Numbered from the stretch's first letter, positions 1-6,957 are shown. The stretch is 9,414 bases of DNA from Pseudomonadota bacterium (GCA_027621485.1 JAQCBG010000016.1:1-9414), one strand, 5' to 3'. The notes: a model not told the origin generated them from the letters alone. Program-made: numbers and translations.

Positions 1-7
1 AGTTTTT

Positions 8-409
8 TTGTATCTCTTGCATTCTACTGATGGATTTTGCGCGTCTTTTGACAGCCTCACTCAAAAACTCAACATACTCGCAAAAAGAGATGAAGTGCTT
101 TCAAAAAATATTGCTAACGCAAATACACCAAATTATTCTCCGCTTGATATTAATACAGCAGAATCTATGAATAATGATTTTTTTACTCTAAATGTAACGC
201 ATCCAGGGCATTTAAACTCATCTAATGGAAATGAATTTAATATCAGAGAGGCTGAAGTACTTGAGATCAAACCAGATGGAAACAAAGTGACTCTTGAGCA
301 TGAATTATTTAAAAAACGCGAAAACACAAGCGAAATAGAGCAAGTTACGAAAACCTTCTCTAAAATGAAAACGCTACATGGAATTGCATTATCCGTGAGT
401 TCTAAGTAA
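8..409 (+). CDS. flgB: Flagellar basal-body rod protein FlgB (5' end uncertain, possibly partial)
   Basis: FlgB forms the most proximal ring of the flagellar rod, on the MS-ring/FliE junction, and in known systems is exported by the flagellar type III apparatus. The 133-residue frame carries the rod-family N-terminal signature NIANANTPNY at about residues 34-43, preceded by the amphipathic helix LTQKLNILAKRDEVLSK, and the FlgB C-terminal pattern DGNKVTLEHELFKKRE at about 90-105. Length matches the usual 130-140 residues. The first available start is TTG at 8, with another TTG at 17, but the frame is open to the window edge, so a start upstream of the window is possible. FlgC begins 17 bases downstream, the classical flgB-flgC-fliE order. 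Identity is secure; only the start is not. Confidence 0.9.
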   Translation: MYLLHSTDGFCASFDSLTQKLNILAKRDEVLSKNIANANTPNYSPLDINTAESMNNDFFTLNVTHPGHLNSSNGNEFNIREAEVLEIKPDGNKVTLEHELFKKRENTSEIEQVTKTFSKMKTLHGIALSVSSK

Positions 410-426
410 TTTTTTATACACTTATA

Positions 427-963
427 ATGAAAGCATTACTGAGTATGACATTACCGCAAAAAATACTTCTGTATTCTTTTTGTATTATGGGATTTTATAA
501 TATCTCCTTTGCATCTCAATATATTAAAATAAATAACCACCCCTTTCCAAGTCAAGATAAATTAGATTCTGCAGGAAAAATACTAGTATCTGGAATGGAA
601 GCACAAAGCCACAGAATGAAGATTATTGCTCAAAATCTTGCAAATGCAAAATTGCAGCCAAAATCTAAAGAAGCAGAGCCTTATAGAAGACAAGTCATTT
701 TCTTTAACAATGAATTTGATGAAAGATCAAATAACATACTACTGAAAGTCGACGAGATAGGCTACGATATGTCTAGTTTTGAGGAGGTTTATATCAAAGG
801 TCATCCAGCAGCGGATGAAAATGGCATTGTAAAAATGCCAAATGTCAATACTGCAATTGAAATTGCAGATGCAAATGAAGTACGCAGTGCGATAGAAGCA
901 AGTTCCATTGCATTTGAGCTTACAAAGCTAAATAAGCAAAATATATTAGATATTATGAAATAA
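427..963 (+). CDS. flgC: Flagellar basal-body rod protein FlgC with N-terminal signal-like leader
   Basis: FlgC is a proximal rod subunit. The core runs from about residue 44 to 178: rod-family helix with SGMEAQSHRMKIIAQNLANA at 55-74, the FlgC-specific stretch HPAADENGIVKMPNVN at 126-141, and a C-terminal helix ending NKQNILDIMK. This resembles alphaproteobacterial FlgC. The protein is 178 residues, against about 135-140 usually, because of some 43 extra N-terminal residues. These contain a lysine, a hydrophobic stretch (about 13-28) and a possible SFA|SQ cleavage site near 29, like a Sec signal peptide; flagellar rod proteins normally lack one. In-frame ATGs lie at codons 1, 7 and 21; the next, at codon 57, is inside the conserved core, so at least part of the leader is probably translated. 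No Shine-Dalgarno is visible before the ATG. An AT-only hairpin spans the stop codon. Confidence 0.92.
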   Translation: MKALLSMTLPQKILLYSFCIMGFYNISFASQYIKINNHPFPSQDKLDSAGKILVSGMEAQSHRMKIIAQNLANAKLQPKSKEAEPYRRQVIFFNNEFDERSNNILLKVDEIGYDMSSFEEVYIKGHPAADENGIVKMPNVNTAIEIADANEVRSAIEASSIAFELTKLNKQNILDIMK

Positions 964-970
964 TATTTTT
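950..970 (+). terminator. AT-only hairpin with T-run over the flgC stop codon
   Basis: A perfect inverted repeat, ATATTAT at 950-956 and ATAATAT at 960-966 with a GAA loop, is followed by a short T-run to 970. The flgC stop codon (961-963) lies in the right arm. The shape is terminator-like, but the stem has no G-C pairs and would be weak, so partial attenuation or RNA processing between flgC and fliE is as likely as termination. In such AT-rich DNA, chance is also possible. Confidence 0.3.
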
Positions 971-1013
971 GATGCTTTTGTATATTACTGAGAAAAATTT
1001 ATAGATTTATATT

Positions 1014-1484
1014 ATGAGCGGCATAACAAATAGCATATCTATTGCAGATAGTATTAGAGGAATTAACGCATACAAAAGAGCTTCTCCTGGTAGTAGAGCT
1101 GGTGTTAATTCTTCTGTCACGCACCTCAAAAGTATATTACAAAAAAATATAGCGCATTCTAAAGATGATGGCGCTACATCTTCTGCACATAGCATAAATA
1201 GTACGGCATCTATAAATGCAGCGCCCGTAATCACAAAATTACATAAGGGAGGCAATGAGGCTGCGGTACCAACTTTTGCAGAAATGTTAAGGCGCATTGC
1301 ATACAAAAAACTAAATAAAGTAAAGCAAGCAGAAGCAGAGATAGATAAAGTACAAAGTAGCGATGCAAATATTATAGAAGTTATGGCATCTGTTACAGAA
1401 GCAGAGAATGCACTTCAAGAGCTAACATCTGTATGTAATAAAGTTACTAATGGATATCTTGAACTTATGAGAATGGCGCTTTAA
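1014..1484 (+). CDS. fliE: Flagellar hook-basal body protein FliE with long N-terminal extension
   Basis: FliE links the MS ring to the rod and is an early substrate of the flagellar export gate. The FliE core occupies about residues 87-156: PTFAEMLRRIAYKKLNKVKQ, then a helix with EIDKVQSSDANIIEVMASV and EAENALQEL, ending in VTNGYLELMRMAL, close to the family ending with a conserved AYxEIMxMxV-type tail. The whole protein is 156 residues, about 50 more than typical FliE. The extra N-terminal 80 or so are low-complexity and rich in Ser, Ala, Asn and Ile, with no recognised domain; FliE N-termini are generally variable. It follows flgC by 50 bases on the same strand. The ATG at 1014 has no clear Shine-Dalgarno; a later start cannot be excluded because the extension is poorly conserved in kind. 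The stop codon lies inside a GC-rich palindrome. Confidence 0.9.
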   Translation: MSGITNSISIADSIRGINAYKRASPGSRAGVNSSVTHLKSILQKNIAHSKDDGATSSAHSINSTASINAAPVITKLHKGGNEAAVPTFAEMLRRIAYKKLNKVKQAEAEIDKVQSSDANIIEVMASVTEAENALQELTSVCNKVTNGYLELMRMAL

Positions 1485-1491
1485 AAGCGCC
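1475..1491. other. GC-rich hairpin spanning the fliE stop codon
   Basis: GGCGCTTT at 1475-1482 and AAAGCGCC at 1484-1491 form a perfect dyad around one central A, foldable as a 6-7 bp stem with a 3-5 base loop. The fliE stop (1482-1484) is at its centre. No T-run follows on either strand, so it is not a standard factor-independent terminator. It sits exactly between the flagellar genes and dxs, where it could act as a 3'-end stabiliser, a processing site or a transcription-pausing element. The perfect match and high GC against the local background make chance unlikely; the function is unknown. Confidence 0.5.
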
Positions 1492-1528
1492 TAAAATCAG
1501 ATCTACCTCTCACTCTCCATATTTTATA

Positions 1529-3511
1529 ATGCATTTCGATAATTGGAAATTAAACTTTCAGCACTACTCTCTTTTATCGCATAACTTCCTTCCAGAAAAT
1601 CTAAAGAAGTTATCTATTAAAAATTTACCAATTCTTGCCCAAGAAATCCGAGATTTAATGATCAAAGTCGCCGCAGAAAGAGGTGGTCACCTTGGAGCAA
1701 GCCTTGGAGTGGTAGAGCTTTCAATAGCTCTTCATTATGTATTTACAGCACCTAAAGATATTATTATATGGGATATAGGCCATCAAACTTATCCTCATAA
1801 AATTTTAACTGGTAGAGCAGGAATACTAAATACCGTAAGACAAAAAAATGGAATATCAGGATTCCTGAGAATGCAAGATAGTGAATTTGATAGTTTCGGC
1901 GCAGGACATAGCTCTACTTCAATTTCTGCCGCAATTGGAATGCTTGCTGCAAAAAAACTAAATCACAATACAAATCAAAACGCTCAAATAAACGATATTA
2001 TTGCCGTCATTGGAGATAGCGCAATAGGATCTGGAATTGCTTATGAGGCACTTAATAATATAACAGCATTTCAAGACAGAATTATTATTATCTTAAATGA
2101 TAATCAAATGTCCATAGCGCCAGCTGTTGGCAGCTTGAGCAAGCATCTCGCTCAGCTTCTAGCATCTAAGACCTATTCTCAAGCAAAAACAGCTGCAAAG
2201 CATGCATTAAAGTATATGCCAAGCTTTGTGCAAAAAATCACCCATCACGCATCTACTGGCATTAAAAGGCTAATTCATCACGAATCTAACAAAAATAACA
2301 TTGGAAACATTTTTGAAAATCTTGGCCTTAAATATATTGGCCCCATAGATGGTCATAACGTGAAAGATTTAATACAAATTTTAAGCGCTATAAAAAATGA
2401 TCCGTCATTAAAAATCCCAATTCTAATACATGTTAAAACAGAAAAGGGAAAGGGCTTTAGTTTAAAAGATAAATCAGATGAGTGTTATCATGCAGTAACG
2501 CCATTTGATATAAAAACTAAAACTCAACATAAAACAAATCGAATCAATCTAAGTTATACAGAAATATTTGCAAAATATCTAAATCATTTATTAGAAAAAG
2601 ATAAAGCAGTATGCGCAATTACAGCTGGCATGCCATCTGGCACGGGGCTTTCTGGATGCGATGTAAAATTTCGTGAGCGAATTTTTGATGTAGGCATTTC
2701 AGAGCAGCACGCCGTAACCTTTGCAGCTGGCCTTGCGGCCTGCAAAATGAAGCCTTTTGTTGCAATTTATTCAACATTTCTGCAAAGAGCATATGATCAA
2801 ATAGTGCATGATGTTGCAATTCAATCTCTTCCCGTCAAGTTTGCAATAGATAGAGCTGGTTTTGTTGGTCCAGATGGCCCAACACATACTGGTGCATTTG
2901 ATATTGCATTCCTTTGCAATATTCCAAATTTTATAGTAATTGCCCCAAGCAATGCAAAAGACTTAGCAAGAGCAATGCTAACTGCTTACTCTGTAGATGA
3001 CGCACCTGTTGCATTTCGCTTTCCAAAAGAACTCAGTGATATAGAATCCATCGATACATTAATTCGAGATGACCTTGCGCCACTTAAAATTGGACGAAGT
3101 AAAATATTAATAAAAGGAGATCAAGTTGCAATTATTGCGCTTGGCGCAAGATCAGTAAAAGAAGCTTTAGAGGCGGCAAATATTATAAAAGCAGAATGCG
3201 ATATTTTAGTTACTGTTGTAGATGCTAGATTTGCAAAGCCTTTGGACGCAGATCTACTCATTAATATTATAAAAACGCACAAAGCATTAATTACAATAGA
3301 AGAAGGTGCTAGCGGAGGTTTTGGCGCTTGTGTTGCATCTCTCCTGCTAAATGAGTGCGCACAAAACGATATTATGAACACAAAAATTCGCATTATGCAT
3401 TTTCCAGATTATTTTATAGAGCATCAAAGCGCAGAATCAATGCAACAAGAGGCGCATCTTACAGCGCAAGATATAGCAAATAATGCTAAGATATTTATTA
3501 AAAAAGATTAG
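1529..3511 (+). CDS. dxs: 1-deoxy-D-xylulose-5-phosphate synthase (DXS)
   Basis: This thiamine-diphosphate enzyme condenses pyruvate and glyceraldehyde 3-phosphate to DXP, the first step of the MEP isoprenoid pathway; DXP also feeds thiamine and, in many bacteria, pyridoxal synthesis. At 660 residues it is close to the usual 620-650. Visible landmarks are GGHLGASLGVVELSIALHYV near residue 52 (His54), DIGHQTYPHKILTGR at 82-96, GAGHSSTSISAA at 124-135, a cofactor motif beginning GDS at 162 and ending NDN at 190-192, GPIDGHN at 271-277, SEQHAVTFAAGLA at 391-403 with the catalytic Glu392, and STFLQRAYDQIVHDVAIQ at 415-432, then the C-terminal transketolase domain. The usual GDG is GDS here. All expected domains are intact. 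The ATG at 1529 leaves a normal-length leader before LPENLKKLS; no Shine-Dalgarno precedes it. It follows fliE by 44 bases and may share its transcript. Confidence 0.97.
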   Translation: MHFDNWKLNFQHYSLLSHNFLPENLKKLSIKNLPILAQEIRDLMIKVAAERGGHLGASLGVVELSIALHYVFTAPKDIIIWDIGHQTYPHKILTGRAGILNTVRQKNGISGFLRMQDSEFDSFGAGHSSTSISAAIGMLAAKKLNHNTNQNAQINDIIAVIGDSAIGSGIAYEALNNITAFQDRIIIILNDNQMSIAPAVGSLSKHLAQLLASKTYSQAKTAAKHALKYMPSFVQKITHHASTGIKRLIHHESNKNNIGNIFENLGLKYIGPIDGHNVKDLIQILSAIKNDPSLKIPILIHVKTEKGKGFSLKDKSDECYHAVTPFDIKTKTQHKTNRINLSYTEIFAKYLNHLLEKDKAVCAITAGMPSGTGLSGCDVKFRERIFDVGISEQHAVTFAAGLAACKMKPFVAIYSTFLQRAYDQIVHDVAIQSLPVKFAIDRAGFVGPDGPTHTGAFDIAFLCNIPNFIVIAPSNAKDLARAMLTAYSVDDAPVAFRFPKELSDIESIDTLIRDDLAPLKIGRSKILIKGDQVAIIALGARSVKEALEAANIIKAECDILVTVVDARFAKPLDADLLINIIKTHKALITIEEGASGGFGACVASLLLNECAQNDIMNTKIRIMHFPDYFIEHQSAESMQQEAHLTAQDIANNAKIFIKKD

Positions 3512-3621
3512 AAGAGACTCTTGCATTACAAAAAGAGACACAGACCTCACAATCCTTCTCTACAAATACTATAAGGAATGCATATAAATACGCATTATAA
3601 GGCAAATTATAAAATATCAAT

Positions 3622-3649
3622 AAAAAAAGAAGGGTGATAAATCCCTTCT
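3622..3649 (-). terminator. Factor-independent terminator of the rplM-rpsI operon
   Basis: Read on the minus strand, AGAAGGG (3649-3643) pairs with CCCTTCT (3634-3628) across an 8-base loop, followed immediately by a run of seven T (3628-3622). It lies 38 bases beyond the rpsI stop codon, the expected place for the end of this ribosomal protein operon. Read on the plus strand, the stem is followed by CCTTCTGATATC, so it would terminate dxs transcripts poorly. The rest of 3512-3686 has no coding signal that I can see. Confidence 0.85.
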
Positions 3650-3686
3650 CCTTCTGATATCAAAAGTACTGCAAAGTACCCTGATA

Positions 3687-4124
3687 TTAACGCTTAGAAA
3701 ACTGGAATTTTGCTCTTGCGCCTTTTTGTCCGTACTTCTTGCGCTCAACTTTTCTACTGTCTCTTGTAAGAAATCCATTTTCTTTTAAAATGGGGCGAAA
3801 TGTAGGATTTAATGCATTTAGAGCTCTACTAACTCCATGACGAACTGCGCCAGACTGACCAAGCAATCCTCCGCCGCTCACACTGCAAACAACATCTATT
3901 TGGTTTGTTTGATCTACTGCAGATATTGGTTGCTGTACGTACATGCTATATAATTTTCTTGTAAAGTACGAATTTATATCTTTGCCATTTACAACAAATT
4001 TACCCTCTCCTTTTGAGATCCATACTTTTGCCGAAGCAGTCTTTCTTCTACCGGTTGCGTAGAATTTTTCAGCCTTATCTTCTTTTTTCTTTACTACAAC
4101 TATTTTTTCTGAAGTAAGAGACAT
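3687..4124 (-). CDS. rpsI: 30S ribosomal protein S9 (uS9)
   Basis: S9 belongs to the head of the small ribosomal subunit; its basic C-terminal tail reaches the P-site tRNA anticodon stem. The 145-residue protein shows FYATGRRKTASAKVWISKGE at 21-40, VNGKDINSYF at 45-54, GGGLLGQSGAVRHGVSRAL at 84-102, LTRDSRKVERKKYGQKGARA at 119-138, and the diagnostic FQFSKR end. About 20 extra N-terminal Lys/Glu residues precede the core; short variable N-termini are common in uS9. It follows rplM by 12 bases in the conserved rplM-rpsI operon. An AGGT about 10 bases before the ATG is the nearest thing to a Shine-Dalgarno in the window. Confidence 0.98.
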   Translation of the reverse strand: MSLTSEKIVVVKKKEDKAEKFYATGRRKTASAKVWISKGEGKFVVNGKDINSYFTRKLYSMYVQQPISAVDQTNQIDVVCSVSGGGLLGQSGAVRHGVSRALNALNPTFRPILKENGFLTRDSRKVERKKYGQKGARAKFQFSKR

Positions 4125-4136
4125 ATTTTTAAATAC

Positions 4137-4598
4137 CTAATAATCTAAAACTTTAATTTGCTCTGGTTTTTGAGCTGTATGAACATGCTCTCCACCAGGA
4201 TATACATGAAGAAGAGTTTTTAATTGCAATCTAGCAAGTGGACTCTCTTTTGGCATCATACCTTTTATTGTATTAATCAAAAGACGTTCAGGATATTTGC
4301 CTGATAAGATTTCTTCAAAACTTCTTTCTTTTATACCTCCTGGATGGCCAGTATGCCAATAAAATTTCTTTGCTCTAGCATTGCCTGTAAATTTAATAGA
4401 GGCTGCATTAATAACAATAACATGATCTCCGCAATTCATAAAAGGAGTATATGTGGATTTATGTTTTCCGCGAAGAATAAGTGCTATACGAGATGCAAGT
4501 CTGCCAAGAGTAGAATCAGATGCATCAATTAAAAACCAACTTCTTTTTATATCTTTTAATTTTGCGCTATATGCATTTGCATTGTAGATATTTTTCAT
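4137..4598 (-). CDS. rplM: 50S ribosomal protein L13 (uL13)
   Basis: L13 is an early-assembling protein of the large ribosomal subunit. The 153-residue protein shows WFLIDASDSTLGRLASRIA at 21-39, LRGKHKSTYTPFMNCGDHV at 42-60, VINAASIKFTGNA at 62-74, KFYWHTGHPGGIKE at 78-91, IKGMMPK, and VYPGGEHVHTAQKPE near the C-terminus, all standard for uL13. Bacterial L13 is usually about 142-155 residues. It is the first gene of the rplM-rpsI pair, driven by a near-consensus promoter with a leader of about 34 bases. No Shine-Dalgarno is seen before the ATG. In several bacteria L13 is autogenously regulated through its leader; I see no structure here that shows this. Confidence 0.98.
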   Translation of the reverse strand: MKNIYNANAYSAKLKDIKRSWFLIDASDSTLGRLASRIALILRGKHKSTYTPFMNCGDHVIVINAASIKFTGNARAKKFYWHTGHPGGIKERSFEEILSGKYPERLLINTIKGMMPKESPLARLQLKTLLHVYPGGEHVHTAQKPEQIKVLDY

Positions 4599-4638
4599 TA
4601 TGAAAAAACCAAAGATCTAAGTGTTCCAAAGGGCGCTA

Positions 4639-4667
4639 ATTATGACTGGCTGATATTTATTTGTCAA
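4639..4667 (-). promoter_or_regulatory. Sigma-70-type promoter of rplM-rpsI with GC-rich discriminator
   Basis: On the minus strand a perfect -35 TTGACA (4667-4662) is separated by 17 bases from the -10 CATAAT (4644-4639), five of six consensus bases. Immediately downstream is TAGCGCCC, a conspicuously GC-rich stretch in AT-rich surroundings, where the discriminator lies. Transcription would start near 4632, giving a leader of about 34 bases. GC-rich discriminators are known to confer ppGpp/DksA sensitivity on ribosomal promoters; its operation here is inference. Confidence 0.8.
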
Positions 4668-4858
4668 CTTGAAAGAGTATTAATGTATGCTTTTTATATC
4701 AACGTATGTGAAATTAAGCTGCTATTTATTTTCTCAAAAGATAATCTGATTAAAAGATTTATGTGAAATGCAAATAATTTTACTATATAGAATCTGGTTA
4801 TAAGATTATAGATATAAAAATTTCTTACTATAAATATTGCATTGGTAGAAAATTTTTT

Positions 4859-5926
4859 ATGAGTGAAAAAGATATCTTTCATATTGATAATTTTGATTTT
4901 TATGTACCAAAAAATCAAATAGCTCAGCAGCCTGCAAGTCCAAGAGATAGTTCAAGACTTTTGCACTTTGCAAAAAGTGGCGAGATAAATGACTTGTCTT
5001 TTCGAGACATTGAAAATTTACTTAAGCCAGGTGATCTACTTATTTTCAATAATACGAAAGTTATTGCAGCAGAATTAACTGGATTTTGCATGGTAGATGA
5101 GATTAAAAAATTAGTGACTGTAAATTTAGTTCAAGAGGTATCAAGCGACACTTGGCAGGTCATGGCAAGACCTATGCGCATATTAAAAGATAGTACTAAA
5201 ATTGAATTTACGAAAGATTTAAGTGCTAATGTATTGCAAAGAGATCAAATGATTTTATTGCAATTTAATGCGAGCTGTACATCACTTAGAAAAAAAATTT
5301 CTCAAATAGGTAGAATGCCGCTTCCACAATACATAAAGCGCGCAAAAGAAATGTGTGATGAAGATAAAGTAAATTATCAGACAATTTACGCAAGCCAGGA
5401 AGGCGCAATCGCAGCTCCAACCGCAGGCCTTCATTTTACTAAAAATGTTATGGATGCTATTTATCGTAAAGGCGTGCAATGCGCATTCATTACACTACAT
5501 GTTGGTTTTGGTACGTTTAAGCCTATAGTGACAAATAATATCATGGATCATGAAATGCATTTTGAGCATTTTGTTTTAAATAAAGATATATTGAGGCAAA
5601 TTCAAGATGCAAAAGAATCTGGGCGTAGAGTAATTGCTGTTGGCACAACAAGCATGAGAGCTATAGAGAGCTTTTATTCAAATTGTTATGAAGATTTAAA
5701 TGATAATATGTATAGAACAAATATCTTTATAAAGCCTGGTTACAAATTTAAAATAATAGATGCATTAATTACAAATTTTCATACTCCAAAATCAACACTT
5801 TTTGTATTGGTCTCGGCATTTTGCGGACTCAAGAATATGAGGCGTGTATATGCCCATGCAGTGCAAAAGCAATATCGCTTTTTTTCCTATGGAGATTCTT
5901 CTTTTTTAGAGAGAGTTGTGGATTAG
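4859..5926 (+). CDS. queA: S-adenosylmethionine:tRNA ribosyltransferase-isomerase QueA
   Basis: QueA transfers and rearranges the ribosyl group of S-adenosylmethionine onto preQ1 in the wobble position of tRNAs with GUN anticodons, giving epoxyqueuosine, the penultimate queuosine step. At 355 residues it is of normal length. Motifs: FYVPKNQIAQQPASPRDSSR at 14-33, LLIFNNTKVIAAEL at 60-73, GRMPLPQYIKR at 151-161, GAIAAPTAGLHF at 182-193, LHVGFGTFKPI at 213-223, HEMHFEHFVLN at 231-241, AVGTTSMRAIES at 260-271, ITNFHTPKSTL at 304-314, and YRFFSYGDSSFL at 339-350. The ATG at 4859 fits the family start; no Shine-Dalgarno is present. It stands alone on its strand, divergent from rplM and convergent with pdhB. 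The 260-base upstream region (4599-4858) is AT-rich, with no convincing queA promoter and no preQ1-riboswitch-like element that I can see. Confidence 0.97.
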   Translation: MSEKDIFHIDNFDFYVPKNQIAQQPASPRDSSRLLHFAKSGEINDLSFRDIENLLKPGDLLIFNNTKVIAAELTGFCMVDEIKKLVTVNLVQEVSSDTWQVMARPMRILKDSTKIEFTKDLSANVLQRDQMILLQFNASCTSLRKKISQIGRMPLPQYIKRAKEMCDEDKVNYQTIYASQEGAIAAPTAGLHFTKNVMDAIYRKGVQCAFITLHVGFGTFKPIVTNNIMDHEMHFEHFVLNKDILRQIQDAKESGRRVIAVGTTSMRAIESFYSNCYEDLNDNMYRTNIFIKPGYKFKIIDALITNFHTPKSTLFVLVSAFCGLKNMRRVYAHAVQKQYRFFSYGDSSFLERVVD

Positions 5927-5960
5927 TAGCGCATACCCCAAATTCAGTTTCAAATCTTTA

Positions 5961-5983
5961 AAAAAGTAGATTTTATCTATTTT
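5961..5983. terminator. AT-rich bidirectional terminator between queA and pdhB
   Basis: TAGAT at 5967-5971 and ATCTA at 5975-5979 pair across a TTT loop; an A-run (5961-5965) lies on the left and a T-run (5980-5983) on the right, so each strand has a hairpin followed by T residues (six T on the minus strand). It lies between convergent queA and pdhB and overlaps the pdhB stop codon (5977-5979). The stem is short and low in GC, so efficiency is uncertain, but position and shape fit a shared terminator. Confidence 0.45.
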
Positions 5984-6957
5984 GAATTGCGCAGCACAAA
6001 CCGCACAGCATCTATAATACTTTGTTTATTTGGTAGCGCTAGCTTCTCTAAATTTTCTGCATATGGAAGCGGAACATCTGCGCCTGAAAGTGCTATAGGC
6101 TCTGCATCTAGAAAATCAAAGGCATGCTGCGCAACCATTGCACAAATTGAAGAAGCAACACTAGAAAAGCCCCAGCCTTCTTGAAGTGCAACAATGCGAT
6201 TAGTTTTTTTTACAGATGTAATGATTGTATCTATATCAAGAGGCCTTATACTGCGTAAATCTATGACCTCCACATCAATTCCGTTCTCTAGTAAATCTTT
6301 TGCAGCATCTAATGCATTTTCTAGTTGAAGAGAGAAAGCAACTAAAGTTACATCGTTACCTTCTTTTAATACTCTTGCTTTCCCTATTTCTAATGCTTCC
6401 AAATTCTGTATTTCGTGAGATCTGCCATATAAAATCTCATTCTCAAGGAAAATAACGGGGCCTGGGTCTTTTATAGCGGCATCTAGAAGTATTGCGTGAT
6501 CTTCTGCTAAGTAAGGAGCTACAACTTTTAATCCAGGAATATGAGAGTACCAACTTGCGTAACATTGAGAATGTTGTGCGCCAACTCTTGCGGCAGCTCC
6601 ATTTGGGCCTCTAAAAACTATAGGGCATGCAAGAGTTCCTCCAGACATATAATGAGTTTTTGCAGCAGAATTTATAATTTGATCAATTGCCTGCATTGCA
6701 AAATTAAAAGTCATGAACTCAACAACAGGTCGAAGTCCAGCAAGAGCTGCTCCAACTGCAAGTCCTGCAAATCCATGTTCTGTAATTGGGGTATCAATAA
6801 CTCTCTTTGATCCAAACTCCTCAAGAATTCCTTGAGTTATCTTGTATGCACCTTGATATTCTGCTACTTCCTCTCCAATAATAAATACATTCTCATCTTC
6901 TCTTAGAGATTTTTTAAGTGCATCACACAACATATCTCTTACTGTTACTTTTGACAT
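5977..6957 (-). CDS. pdhB: Pyruvate dehydrogenase E1 component, beta subunit
   Basis: E1-beta pairs with PdhA to decarboxylate pyruvate with thiamine diphosphate and pass the acetyl group to the E2 lipoyl domain. Motifs, from the chosen Met: [16 protein letters not shown] at 28-43, [20 protein letters not shown] at 52-71, [15 protein letters not shown] at 80-94, [20 protein letters not shown] at 111-130, [11 protein letters not shown] at 139-149, FLENEILYG at 170-178, and [13 protein letters not shown] at 292-304. The ATG at 6957 gives 326 residues starting [10 protein letters not shown], matching the short rickettsial-type PdhB lacking an N-terminal lipoyl domain. ATG 6966 and TTG 6984 are in-frame alternatives; none has a Shine-Dalgarno. 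No pdhA or E2 gene adjoins, consistent with the scattered pdh genes of Rickettsiales. Alternative family: branched-chain E1-beta, less likely given the AEYQGAYK and TFNFAMQA signatures. Confidence 0.95.
   Translation of the reverse strand: MSKVTVRDMLCDALKKSLREDENVFIIGEEVAEYQGAYKITQGILEEFGSKRVIDTPITEHGFAGLAVGAALAGLRPVVEFMTFNFAMQAIDQIINSAAKTHYMSGGTLACPIVFRGPNGAAARVGAQHSQCYASWYSHIPGLKVVAPYLAEDHAILLDAAIKDPGPVIFLENEILYGRSHEIQNLEALEIGKARVLKEGNDVTLVAFSLQLENALDAAKDLLENGIDVEVIDLRSIRPLDIDTIITSVKKTNRIVALQEGWGFSSVASSICAMVAQHAFDFLDAEPIALSGADVPLPYAENLEKLALPNKQSIIDAVRFVLRNSK

Noticed and set aside
412..421. DnaA-box-like TTATACACT
   Set aside because: A single imperfect copy with no cluster, no AT-rich unwinding array of defined form and no origin-associated genes nearby.
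1136..1150. Homopolymer tract of seven A in fliE, with similar T or A tracts in flgB and dxs, as phase-variation sites
   Set aside because: Tracts of seven are expected in DNA this AT-rich, they occur in housekeeping genes as well, and all frames are intact.
1007..1306. A 99-codon minus-strand frame opposite fliE
   Set aside because: Antisense shadow of fliE, which has clear family motifs on the plus strand; its hydrophobicity follows from the Ser/Ala/Asn codons of fliE read in reverse.
3571..3602. Dyad AATGC...GCATT (3577-3596) flanked by direct ATAAGG copies, downstream of dxs
   Set aside because: The stem is five bases with a 10-base loop and no T-run; not convincing as a dxs terminator or insertion scar, and no mobile-element sequence lies between the repeats.
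4599..4858. Possible preQ1 riboswitch or strong promoter before queA
   Set aside because: I found no preQ1-type hairpin with an A-rich tail, and the promoter-like hexamers in this A/T-only stretch are no better than chance.
4694..4918. A 74-codon minus-strand open frame across the queA upstream region and start
   Set aside because: Its composition is Ile/Phe/Lys-rich, as random AT-rich DNA would give; it overlaps the well-supported queA start and resembles no family.
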